The notes under the pieces were generated by a model. It did no database searches. It was not told where the DNA came from and saw nothing but the letters and a program-made list of their open reading frames with translations. A stretch of 64,000 nucleotides of DNA from CAVTHW01 sp963734625 (lineage in GTDB: Bacteria; Acidobacteriota; Terriglobia; Bryobacterales; Bryobacteraceae). A program made the translations under genes and the position numbers. Below, piece by piece: positions 54,235 through 62,701 of this stretch. Position 1 is the first letter of the stretch; each line of letters begins with the position of its first letter. The stretch spans positions 248,001-312,000 of the forward strand of contig CAVTHW010000014.1 of assembly GCA_963734625.1 (NCBI GenBank), read 5' to 3'.

Positions 54235-54324
54235 GGGATTAAAAGGACGAAAGAAACGGCCCCAACGGAGGCCGTTGGACGTAGAATTGATAGCTATCAG
54301 GAGACCAGAACGGAAATCCCGGTT
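54235..54324 (+). promoter_or_regulatory. Promoter-like repeated element upstream of the S9 peptidase
   Basis: GGGATTAAAAGGACGAAAGA, then CCCCAAC, 15 bp, TAGAAT (54282-54287), then CGGAAATCCCGG about 25 bp later. Here the spacer completes a perfect inverted repeat CCAACGG-AGG-CCGTTGG (54262-54278). It ends 73 bp before the start codon. Confidence 0.6.
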
Positions 54325-54396
54325 GAAGAAGGTCGGGATACACATTTCAACCATACTCGGGCTCAGCTTGTTCCGACCGGATAGGAGAACTCAGAA

Positions 54397-56781
54397 ATGC
54401 GGTTGCCGATCATCACATTGCTGGCCGTCAGCGCGGGCTTGAACCTGTGGGCTGGTGAAACCTACCAGAAGCCTCCCCAGCAAATCCTCGACGTATTGCA
54501 CGCCCCTCCTCCGCCAATCGCCGTGGTCAATCCGACCCGGACCTACATACTCTTTGGCGATTACGAACGCTATCCCGGCATCGCCGAGGTGTCCGCGCCC
54601 ATGCTCCGCCTGGCGGGGGTCCGCATCGACCCTGCGACGAACGGCCCGCACGTGATCGCCGCGCGCATTAAGGCGCTCAGCCTGTTGAAGATCGACGGCG
54701 GCATCCAGTCCAAGATCGCCGTGCCCGTGAACGCCGTGCTCTCAACGCCCATTTGGAGCCCTGACGGGACCCGGTTCGCCATCACCAACACCACCGCAGC
54801 CGGCATCGACCTGTATCTGGGCTCGGTTGGATCCCCCGCCCTGCGCCGCGTGCCACTCGTCCGAATCAACGGCACGCTCGGCTCCAGCGTGCAGTGGCTT
54901 TCCGGAAGCAACCGGTTGCTCGTCAAGATCGTCCCCGCGCTCCGGGGTAAGCCTCCCGTCAGGCCGGCCGTTCCCGCCGGACCGAACGTGCAGGAAGGCT
55001 CGGGCGCCTCAGGTCCCGTGCGCACGTACGAGGATCTCCTCAAAGACCCTTACGACGAGGCGCTGTTCGATTACTACTTCACTGCGCAACTGGCCTCTGT
55101 CGATTACGCCACCTTGCAAGCGACTCCCATCGGAAAGCCAGTCATCTTCGCAGCGGTGAGTCCCGCGCCCGACGGCAAGCACTTGCTGGTGACCACCCTC
55201 CGGAAACCGTTCTCGTATCTTCATCCCTACTCGGTGTTCCCTCGCGAAATCGAGGTCTGGAGCACAGCCGGCACAGTGGTCCAGAAGGTAGCCAGCAAGC
55301 CCTTGGCCGACAACGTTCCCATTGAGGGCGTCGAAACCGGGCCTCGCAACATCACTTGGCGTCCTACCGAACCGTCCACCCTGATGTGGTTTGAGGCCCT
55401 GGACGGTGGAGATCCTCGCAAGAAAGTGCCGAATCGCGACCATTTCATGATGCTTCGTATCCCGGCGACCTCGCCGCCGGTCGAGGTCTTCAAAGTCGAG
55501 CAGCGGGCCAATGGCCTCCAGTTCGGGGAGGGCGGTATAGCCATGGTCGGCGACTACGACCGCGACAAGCGCTGGGTGCGCGTTTTTCGAATCTTCCTGG
55601 ACGATCTTTCCAGCCAGCCGAGGCTCCTTTACAGCCGCAACGTCAATGACCGCTACGGGGATATCGGCTCGCCGGCTACGCGGGTCCTTCCCAACGGTCG
55701 CTCCACCATCCGTCAGTCCGGCGACTACATCTTCCTGCAGGGAATCGGTGCCACTCCGGAAGGCGACCGCCCTTTCCTGGATCGCTTCAACCTCAATACT
55801 TGGCGGAGCGAGCGTCTGTGGCGCGCTGACGCGAAAGGCTATGAATCTGTCGCCGCCATCCTGTCCGACGACGGCTCGCGGTTCTTGACCTCCCGCGAGA
55901 GTCCCGACGAGCCGCCCAATTTCTTTGTTCGCACCAGCGGGTCCGATCAGACCGTCCGGCTCACCAACTTTACCGACCCGGCGCCCATCCTGCGCAAGAT
56001 CAAGAAGCAACTGGTGAAGTACAACCGTTCAGACGGAACGCAGTGCAGCTTCACGCTCTACCTGCCCCCCGACTACAAGGAGGGTGTGCGCTACCCCACA
56101 ATCGTGTACGCCTACCCGATGGAATACACCGATCCCGGGGTCGCGGGCCAGATCGGCGGCTCTACCCAGCGCTTCACAACGCTGCAGGGCGCATCGCACC
56201 TTTTTCTGCTGCTCGCCGGCTACGTGATCCTCAATGACACCACGATCCCCATCGTGGGCGATCCCGAGACGGTCAATAATACCTACGTCGAGCAGCTCAC
56301 CATGAGCGCCAAGGCGGCCATCGACAAAGCCGTCGAGATGGGCGTTACCGACGGGGCCCGCGTCGGCGTCACCGGCCACAGCTATGGGGGCTTCATGACG
56401 GCCAACCTGCTCGCTCACACCGATCTCTTCCGGACCGGTGTGGCGCGCAGCGGCGCGTACAACCGTACCTTGACGCCGTTCGGCTTTCAGAGCGAGCGCC
56501 GCACGTTCTGGGAGGCCCCCGAGATCTACATGAAGATGTCTCCCTTCGCCTACGCCAACAAGATCAATGAGCCGGTCTTGTTGATCCACGGCGAAGCTGA
56601 CGACAATACTGGGACTTTCCCGATCCAGTCGGAACGCCTGTACCAGGCGATTCGCGGCAACGGCGGCACCGTGCGCCTGGTCATGTTGCCCAGCGAACCG
56701 CACGCCTACTCAGCCAAGGAGACCATCCAACACGTGCTCTACGAGACCCTCACCTGGTTCGACAAGTACCTCAAGAACTAG
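54397..56781 (+). CDS. Secreted S9 family peptidase (glutamyl endopeptidase-like, prolyl oligopeptidase clan)
   Basis: A 794-residue serine peptidase with signal peptide MRLPIITLLAVSAGLNLWAG. A beta-propeller (about 40-510) precedes the alpha/beta hydrolase domain. The triad is Ser662 in GHSYGGF, Asp735 or Asp736 in HGEADDNTG and His769 in EPHAYSA. The long propeller and the TLYLPPDYKEGVRYPTIVYA segment resemble the S9D glutamyl-endopeptidase branch rather than dipeptidyl peptidase IV. It is unrelated in detail to the S9 enzyme at 6.4 kb. A promoter-like element lies upstream and GATAGGAG about 11 bp before the ATG. Confidence 0.9.
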   Translation: MRLPIITLLAVSAGLNLWAGETYQKPPQQILDVLHAPPPPIAVVNPTRTYILFGDYERYPGIAEVSAPMLRLAGVRIDPATNGPHVIAARIKALSLLKIDGGIQSKIAVPVNAVLSTPIWSPDGTRFAITNTTAAGIDLYLGSVGSPALRRVPLVRINGTLGSSVQWLSGSNRLLVKIVPALRGKPPVRPAVPAGPNVQEGSGASGPVRTYEDLLKDPYDEALFDYYFTAQLASVDYATLQATPIGKPVIFAAVSPAPDGKHLLVTTLRKPFSYLHPYSVFPREIEVWSTAGTVVQKVASKPLADNVPIEGVETGPRNITWRPTEPSTLMWFEALDGGDPRKKVPNRDHFMMLRIPATSPPVEVFKVEQRANGLQFGEGGIAMVGDYDRDKRWVRVFRIFLDDLSSQPRLLYSRNVNDRYGDIGSPATRVLPNGRSTIRQSGDYIFLQGIGATPEGDRPFLDRFNLNTWRSERLWRADAKGYESVAAILSDDGSRFLTSRESPDEPPNFFVRTSGSDQTVRLTNFTDPAPILRKIKKQLVKYNRSDGTQCSFTLYLPPDYKEGVRYPTIVYAYPMEYTDPGVAGQIGGSTQRFTTLQGASHLFLLLAGYVILNDTTIPIVGDPETVNNTYVEQLTMSAKAAIDKAVEMGVTDGARVGVTGHSYGGFMTANLLAHTDLFRTGVARSGAYNRTLTPFGFQSERRTFWEAPEIYMKMSPFAYANKINEPVLLIHGEADDNTGTFPIQSERLYQAIRGNGGTVRLVMLPSEPHAYSAKETIQHVLYETLTWFDKYLKN

Positions 56782-56856
56782 AAATGACCCTGAGGGAAGT
56801 CGCCCTAATCGGTAGCTGGCTCCTCGGGTCCGAGGGCCGCATGGCGGACGGCTTGT

Positions 56857-57774
56857 TCAACGGCCCTCCGCGCGCCGCACGAACCCGGCGATGCGCTCTG
56901 CCAGTTGGGACCGCAAACCGGGTGGCAGGTTATGTCCCATTCCCTCGATCAGCAAGAGTTCCGCGCCGGGAATGGCTTCAGCCGTCGCTCGCCCGCCGCT
57001 CACGTCGCACATGCGGTCAGCGAGACCGTGGATCACGAGGGTGGGGACCTGGAGATGCCGCAGGCGTTCGGTGCGATCGCCAGAGGCAATCGTGGCGATC
57101 GCCTGCCGAGCGACGCCGATCGGATCGTGGGAGCGGTCGTAGGCGCGGCCGGCTAATGCGGCGACGTCCTTCTCGTCCGCCGGATATCCAGGCGAGCCGA
57201 CGGCGCGAGAAGCCCGGAGCATCTGCTGAATCACTTCGTCGCGGGTGGTTGCACGCGGGCCGGCGAACACTTCGCGGAGCACGTCCGGCGAGGGCTGCCC
57301 GACTGACATATTGCCCGTTGTCGACAGCATCGAGGTGAGAGAGCGGACACGGTCCGGATGCTCGATTGCCATGGTTTGCGCAATGGCGCCTCCCATGGAC
57401 GCGCCCACGACATGGGCCTTCCCGAAGCCGAGCGCGTCCAGCAACCCTACCGCGTCGGCAGCCATATCCGACAGCGTGTACGACACCGACGACAGGTCGC
57501 CGGCGAGCGCCGCGGGCAGATCCGGAGGCGGGGCATCCGTCAGGTGCGTGGAGAGCCCGGAGTCACGATTATCGAAGCGGACGACTTGCAGGCCGCCTTC
57601 GACAAGGGCATGGCAAAACGCGTCCGGCCAATGAATTGATTGCGCGGCGATCCCCATGACGAGCAGCACGACCGGCGCATCGGGGTTCCCCAGGCGCTGG
57701 TAGGTGATGTCGATCCCGGCCGGCCCGACGTTTAACGCCTTCTGGTCCACAATAGAAGCATCGAACCCGTTCAC
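56857..57774 (-). CDS. Alpha/beta hydrolase
   Basis: A 305-residue cytoplasmic hydrolase with the nucleophile elbow VGASMGG (Ser126), an acid in HGLADRMCD and the histidine in GMGHNLP. The oxyanion segment VLLVMGIAAQSIHW and the FDNRDSGLST motif are typical of the group that includes aclacinomycin methylesterase RdmC and similar esterases. The substrate is not predictable from sequence. It is convergent with the S9 peptidase and 58 bp downstream of the small secreted protein gene on the same strand. Confidence 0.9.
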   Translation of the reverse strand: MNGFDASIVDQKALNVGPAGIDITYQRLGNPDAPVVLLVMGIAAQSIHWPDAFCHALVEGGLQVVRFDNRDSGLSTHLTDAPPPDLPAALAGDLSSVSYTLSDMAADAVGLLDALGFGKAHVVGASMGGAIAQTMAIEHPDRVRSLTSMLSTTGNMSVGQPSPDVLREVFAGPRATTRDEVIQQMLRASRAVGSPGYPADEKDVAALAGRAYDRSHDPIGVARQAIATIASGDRTERLRHLQVPTLVIHGLADRMCDVSGGRATAEAIPGAELLLIEGMGHNLPPGLRSQLAERIAGFVRRAEGR

Positions 57775-57831
57775 TAGTTCCTTCTTACAGATAACCTGGT
57801 GAGTTCCTCAGTCGCCCGGCGCGAACCGCGG

Positions 57832-58152
57832 CTACGGGTGGCAGGTCTGGGAGACAATCTCGATCTTATTCACCCGCAGCACCTGCTCGTCACCCTCCTT
57901 CGCGATCCGCCCGGTAACCTTCACCTGCTGGCCCACGTGCTTCGCGAAGCCCTCGTCGAGAAAGCCCTCGCCGTGGAGCGTGATGATCTTGCGCAGCTCC
58001 TTGTTGTCGGCGAGGATAAAGTTACCGTCCGATGCCTGATCGATGCAGCCGGACATCGTGACGGCGGCGGGCCGGCTGGGCGCCTTATCCTTCTGGGTTG
58101 TTTGTGCGAAGAGGCTGGCCGAGATCGCGATCAGCAGCAGATAGTACCGCAT
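57832..58152 (-). CDS. Small secreted protein with an OB-fold-like domain (DUF5818-like)
   Basis: A 106-residue protein with signal peptide MRYYLLLIAISASLFAQ and CAGGAGGCG before the ATG. The mature part GCIDQASDGNFILADNKELR, then HVGQQVKVTGRIAKEG and VLRVNKIEIVSQTC, shows the beta pattern of short OB-fold proteins frequent in Acidobacteria. The two cysteines (near 36 and 104) could pair. Function unknown. Confidence 0.65.
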   Translation of the reverse strand: MRYYLLLIAISASLFAQTTQKDKAPSRPAAVTMSGCIDQASDGNFILADNKELRKIITLHGEGFLDEGFAKHVGQQVKVTGRIAKEGDEQVLRVNKIEIVSQTCHP

Positions 58153-58276
58153 GGACGCCTCCTGAAATCAGGGTAGCGCGAGTGGCTGGTGACCACAACG
58201 GCTGCAGCGAAGCCATCGGACGCCTTCATTCATGCGGGTTTCAACGCGATGAAGACGCTCCGGAGGACGGCACCCA

Positions 58277-58500
58277 ATGGGTGAGAAACAGAACGGGCCA
58301 TTTCAGCTCTTCTTTAACGCCTCTCTGAAGGTTGAGTTCCAGGGATCACGGGTCACCTCTGACGGTGGACTCGTACCTGACAGACTTACGGTTCGGGAAG
58401 ATCCAGGTGCGCTTCTCCAGCTCCAGGACAAAGCGCCGGTGGTATACTGGCACTCGCCGAGCGACCCCGCTGTGCCAGCCGGGGCTGACGTGGCAGGTCA
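58277..58500 (+). pseudogene. IS1380-family transposase remnant (N-terminus)
   Basis: Opens MGEKQNGPFQLFFNASLKVE and continues FQGSRVTSDGGL, the characteristic N-terminus of IS1380-type transposases. After about 35 codons the frame is lost; a shifted frame reads LTDLRFGKIQVRF. The rest of the element and its ends are absent. It lies immediately before aceK. Confidence 0.7.
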
Positions 58501-58503
58501 TTC

Positions 58504-60282
58504 ATGACAGACACGCTTGTTGCTGATCTGGCTGCACGATTGTCTCTCGAGGCGTTTGACGCGTTCGATGCGGACTTCCGGACTATCACGCGCAGGGGGA
58601 GCAAGCGTTTCGAAGAAAAAGATTGGCGGGGTGGACTCCGCGATGCGGCCGAGCGGCTCGATCTATACGAGAAAGCCCTCGACCACATCTCAGTCCGGCT
58701 CGAGTCCGACTTCGGCGCCGAGGCCAGATCCGAGCCGATGTGGATGTCCGCGAAAGGGTATTTCGCCGCACTTGTCGCCGAGCGATATGATATCCAGCGC
58801 GCGGAGACGTTCTTCAATTCTGTCACCCGCAAGATGCTCAGGACGGTCGGGATCAACAGAAATGTTGAGTTCTTCTATCTTCATCCAAAACCACCAATCC
58901 CGCACAAAGGGGACGCAGTCTACCGGACCTATGGCGTGACGTCCGATACGGCATCCACGCTGAGACACATTCTCCAGGATGTTTCGTTCTGCACCGGATA
59001 TGAGGATACCGGAAGGGACGCTGCCCTCCTTGCACGGGAAATCGATCTCTATACGTGGCCGCTCGTGGGGAGCGACGGACCATACACGATCGACGTCGTG
59101 AAGGCGGTCTTCTACAGGAACAAAGAAGCTTATATCGTCGGAAGGATTGTCACCGGCACGCATGTGATGCCGATGATCATTCCACTCGCCAACGGCGAGT
59201 CGGGTATCTATGCCGAAACGATTTTGCTGCATGAATCCGATGCCAGTATCGTCTTCAGTTTTGCCTATTCGTATTTCTTCGTCGATGTGGAGAGGTTCGA
59301 TGCATTGATCGAATTCCTGCGGTCGATCATCCCTTCCGCGGACCTGGCTGAGCTGTACACTTCCCTTGGATACAACCGCCACGGGAAGACTGTCTTTTAC
59401 AGGGAGCTTCACCGGCTTGTCCATGTCTCCGAAGAACAGTTTGTGGTCGCCCCGGGTCTGGAGGGGGCGGTGATGATTGCATTCACACTGCCGAATTACG
59501 GATTCGTTTTGAAAGTGATCAAAGATCGGCCGTGTTTTCTCCGTTCTATGAATCAGACTCCAAAAAGGATTACGACGGCGCAGGTCCGCCTGCGGTACGA
59601 CTTCGTTTCTCACCGGGACCGCGCGGGACGGACGGTGGATACGCAGGAGTTCGAGAACCTTCGCTTCAGAAAGAGGCGGTTTTCGGACGCTCTCCTCCGT
59701 GAACTCGAACAGGCGGCAACGCGAAACGTGACTATCACCGACGAATACGTGATTATGCGGTACGTCTATGTTCAACGCAGAGTCGCTCCGCTGCCGATGT
59801 ATTTCACAGGCGAGAAGAATCCGGAGACTTTACGGCACGTTCTCATCGATTTTGGATATTTTCTGAAGGACATCGCGGCGAGCGGTGTGTTTCCAGGCGA
59901 CCTGTTCAATACCTGGAACTATGGCGTCACGTACTGGGGAAGAGTCGTTTTGTATGATTATGATGACGTCCTGCCGATGGAGGACGTCACGTTCAGGGAG
60001 AAACCCCTTCCACGGGACGACCTGGAAGAGACCGGACCGGAGGAAGATTGGATCTGCGTTACTGGGGAGGATTTCTTCATGGATGAGATTGAGCGATACT
60101 CCGGCATTCCGCAACCTCTCAGAGGCGTCTTCAAATCGGTCCACGGAGATCTCTACACCCTCGCGTTCTGGAAGACCCTCACCGAGAAACTGAACAACGG
60201 CGAGATCTTCGACGTCATTCCGTATGACAGGACCTTGCGCTTTCGCGATCGGGGACGCTCTGCCCCGGAACTCCGTCATTAG
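58504..60282 (+). CDS. aceK: Isocitrate dehydrogenase kinase/phosphatase
   Basis: A bifunctional enzyme of 592 residues that phosphorylates and dephosphorylates isocitrate dehydrogenase, directing carbon to the glyoxylate bypass. The length matches the family. Visible features are the regulatory N-terminal half (LTR-type helices, VEFFYLHPKPPIPHKGDAVY), the ATP-binding APGLEGAVMIAFTLPNYGFV with VLKVIKD, and the metal/catalytic segment WGRVVLYDYDDVLPMEDV. No aceA, aceB or icd is in the window, whereas proteobacterial aceK usually follows aceBA. It lies directly behind a transposase remnant and its AT-richer codon use differs from neighbours, hinting at transfer. The ribosome site is weak. Confidence 0.92.
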   Translation: MTDTLVADLAARLSLEAFDAFDADFRTITRRGSKRFEEKDWRGGLRDAAERLDLYEKALDHISVRLESDFGAEARSEPMWMSAKGYFAALVAERYDIQRAETFFNSVTRKMLRTVGINRNVEFFYLHPKPPIPHKGDAVYRTYGVTSDTASTLRHILQDVSFCTGYEDTGRDAALLAREIDLYTWPLVGSDGPYTIDVVKAVFYRNKEAYIVGRIVTGTHVMPMIIPLANGESGIYAETILLHESDASIVFSFAYSYFFVDVERFDALIEFLRSIIPSADLAELYTSLGYNRHGKTVFYRELHRLVHVSEEQFVVAPGLEGAVMIAFTLPNYGFVLKVIKDRPCFLRSMNQTPKRITTAQVRLRYDFVSHRDRAGRTVDTQEFENLRFRKRRFSDALLRELEQAATRNVTITDEYVIMRYVYVQRRVAPLPMYFTGEKNPETLRHVLIDFGYFLKDIAASGVFPGDLFNTWNYGVTYWGRVVLYDYDDVLPMEDVTFREKPLPRDDLEETGPEEDWICVTGEDFFMDEIERYSGIPQPLRGVFKSVHGDLYTLAFWKTLTEKLNNGEIFDVIPYDRTLRFRDRGRSAPELRH

Positions 60283-60721
60283 TAATCACGGGCACCTGCC
60301 CGGAACAAAAATGCCAACCACAATCCCTACGCTCTGCTTCTCCCTTACGAATCTCGGAATCTGGCGAAACCGCTGAAAATGGATAGGGCTGCGCTGGCGC
60401 GCTTTGCAAGAAAAGAACTATTCCGACTGCCGCAGAGACGAATTGTCTTTTCACCGGGACTTTCGCGATTCGGCGTAAGCCCCGGGCTAACACGCGATCC
60501 GAACCAATCGTCGCCACTCGGAATGGGTCCACTTGGTCGCGTAGTCGGCTCGGAGACGTGGTGTTCCGCCAGAAAGACGGGCGTCGTGGACGAAAGACGG
60601 CGATTCTGGAAAGTACCGTGCCGGTCCACCCAGCCCGCAGTTTCCGGCAACCCCCCTTCACGGGCATTACTCGTGCGAAGGCGGCTTTTCCAAGGTAATG
60701 GGATTCGACTAGAATGATGGC
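60283..60721. other. Intergenic region, no supported gene
   Basis: About 440 bp between aceK and the HAF-repeat gene. It contains a short stretch resembling repeat R1 (TCGCCACTCGGAA at 60510-60522). No gene or clear promoter is seen. Confidence 0.5.
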
Positions 60722-61606
60722 ATGAGACGCTTTGCATGGCTCAGCCCATTGCTACTGGGCGGCTTGGCTCACGCCCTATCTGGTCAAGCTGTGATGTATC
60801 GGTTCAACCGGCTGCCTCCAGGGCCACCGGACTCAAGGCAAGTGCTGGTCAGTGCAACCAATGATTCTGGCAACATGGTCGGGTTGTACTGGAGGTCGTC
60901 AGCACCTCACGGTTTCTACCTGGACTCCGTTTCGTCTGGCGAATACAGCACGATCGATTTCCCAGGAGCCAGCTATACCGCGGCAACGGGAATCAATGAC
61001 AATAAGGAAATAGCTGGTTACTACGGCGCACCCGGTTCACGGAAATGGGTGGGATCAGTTGCGCCCGGTGATCATGGGTATGTTTATCGCGGTACCCAAT
61101 TCGCTACCCTTGATTACCCGAACTCTACTGGTACGCGACTCGAAGCGATCAACAACAGTGGTGATGCGATCGGGGAGTCCTTGAGCCCTCCTGTCGGCTT
61201 TATTTATTCCAATGGTCGTTTTCAAGCAATTACGTGCCCTGACAGTAAGCCAGCCAGGCCGATCGGCCTCAACAACAAGGGCGAGGTCGTCGGTATGTGT
61301 GCGGGCCAACGCGCCTTCCTGCTCTCCTCGGGTGTCGTGTCGATGATAGACCTTCACGCGCCCTTCCCAGTTGATCAAATCGTGCCCTCCTCGATAAACG
61401 ATAACGGCGATATTGCGGGCCTTTATTTCGTTAACAAAACCAGGCACGGTTTCGTACTGATCCACGGGCCAAATCCCGAATTCGTTTTAGTCGATGACGG
61501 TCCCAACACTCTGGTACACGGCATTAACAATAGAAAGCAGATCGTTGGCTTTGGCCCTACTTCGTTTTTTGGCGAACCGGAGACTGGCATTTCGACACAT
61601 CAATAA
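60722..61606 (+). CDS. HAF-repeat (extracellular repeat) secreted protein
   Basis: A 294-residue protein with signal peptide MRRFAWLSPLLLGGLAHALS. The mature part is built of repeats with the pattern xxINDNxExxGxY: ATNDSGNMVGLYW, GINDNKEIAGYYG, AINNSGDAIGESL, GLNNKGEVVGMCA, SINDNGDIAGLYF and GINNRKQIVGFGP, each followed by a short strand pair such as HGFYLDSVSSGEYSTIDFPG. These HAF repeats form a beta-propeller-like surface protein. There is no PEP-CTERM or other sorting tail. Composition is more AT-rich than the housekeeping genes. Function unknown. Confidence 0.8.
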   Translation: MRRFAWLSPLLLGGLAHALSGQAVMYRFNRLPPGPPDSRQVLVSATNDSGNMVGLYWRSSAPHGFYLDSVSSGEYSTIDFPGASYTAATGINDNKEIAGYYGAPGSRKWVGSVAPGDHGYVYRGTQFATLDYPNSTGTRLEAINNSGDAIGESLSPPVGFIYSNGRFQAITCPDSKPARPIGLNNKGEVVGMCAGQRAFLLSSGVVSMIDLHAPFPVDQIVPSSINDNGDIAGLYFVNKTRHGFVLIHGPNPEFVLVDDGPNTLVHGINNRKQIVGFGPTSFFGEPETGISTHQ

Positions 61607-61734
61607 CCGACGCCAGTTGCCGCCTCGTAATGTGCCGCGGTGCCGTGTCGCACTGAATCTCCGGTATGCCTGTTTTCACGACAACAGGGGCGACCCGGAG
61701 CATTGGCCTACCTCTTCTGTTAGAGTGTCATTGG

Positions 61735-62505
61735 ATGGCGCGACAAGCACTGATCACTGTCCTCACCGTATGCTGCCTTGCGAGTCTGGGCTTCGGCCAA
61801 ACAACCTACCAGAAACAGGCGGCGGAGTTGGACCTTTTACTTCAGCGCAGCGAGAAAGGCGATGTCCAAGCGCAGTTCGAACTCGGATCTAGGTATGAAT
61901 TCCTCAAGAGGGACTATGCCCAAGCCCTGAAGTGGTACCGCCTGGCGGCTGAGCAGGGTAGCACTTCTGCTAAACATGGCCTTGCCGAAATGTACTTCGA
62001 AGGAAAAGGCGTCACGAAAGATTATGCAGAAGCCGCCCGGTGGTACGGGTGTCCGAAGCCGTCCATACAGGCACTCGCGGCGTGCAAGGAGACTAGCTAC
62101 AAGGACCTGCCGCAGGAAGCGCTCGATCTGCTCAGTCGAATGAAGTGCGATGCCAGGCGGAACTATGACTATGGGACCGCAGTCGATCTGAATGGCGACG
62201 GCGAACCCGAATACGAAATCTGTTGTCAAGAGCAGCCCCACGGGCCCTGCGGTGCTGTAGTGATTGGAAAGGCCGGCTCTACCTGGACGGAACTGACCGC
62301 CGTAGGAGGCGTTTTGGGATTCGCGAACGGTTGTGGCCTATTTATCGTTCTGGAGAGCCGCCACGATGGGTTCAGTGACGTTTGCCTGCCGAATCAATGC
62401 TCCTCGATCGAATCGGCTGGCGGCAAAACCTGCCGACCGACAATCTGGCAATTCACTCAGGGCCGCTACCGATCTGTCGAAGGCTCTCCAGTAAGACGCG
62501 ATTGA
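61735..62505 (+). CDS. Secreted Sel1-repeat protein, 3' end formed by an inserted repeat
   Basis: A 256-residue protein from the ATG at 61735, with signal peptide MARQALITVLTVCCLASLGF. Two Sel1/TPR-like repeats follow: DVQAQFELGSRYEFLKRDYA with QALKWYRLAAEQG, and SAKHGLAEMYFEGKGVTKDY with AEAARWYG. The C-terminal half (about 150-250) has EF-like DLNGDGEPEYEICC and several cysteines. The last six codons and the TGA at 62503-62505 lie inside a hairpin repeat unit, so the native end has been replaced. Sel1 repeats usually mediate protein contacts. Confidence 0.75.
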   Translation: MARQALITVLTVCCLASLGFGQTTYQKQAAELDLLLQRSEKGDVQAQFELGSRYEFLKRDYAQALKWYRLAAEQGSTSAKHGLAEMYFEGKGVTKDYAEAARWYGCPKPSIQALAACKETSYKDLPQEALDLLSRMKCDARRNYDYGTAVDLNGDGEPEYEICCQEQPHGPCGAVVIGKAGSTWTELTAVGGVLGFANGCGLFIVLESRHDGFSDVCLPNQCSSIESAGGKTCRPTIWQFTQGRYRSVEGSPVRRD

Positions 62506-62670
62506 CCGTGTTGCCATTCGTAATGCAGCACGGCCGCTGCGCCAGAGGCGCCCGGCCGCCCTGCCAAGGGCTCTCTCCAGTAACACGCGATTGACCGTGT
62601 TACCGCTCGTAAAGCAGCAGGGCCGCTGCGCCAGAGGCGCACAGCCGCCCTGCCAAGGGCTCTCCAGTGA
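62484..62670. repeat. Two tandem copies of the hairpin repeat plus a partial third
   Basis: Units begin CTCTCCAG at 62484, 62573 and 62660, with spacing 89 and 87 bp. They match the 77-bp units at 14.3 kb but keep the extra TGCCAAGGGCT tail inside each unit. The second unit has the intact AGTAACACG/CGTGTTACC stem; in the first the stem is degenerate (AGTAAGACG/CGTGTTGCC). Confidence 0.88.
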
Positions 62671-62701
62671 CCTCGCCGATCGGTGTGGAACCGATCTTGC
62701 G

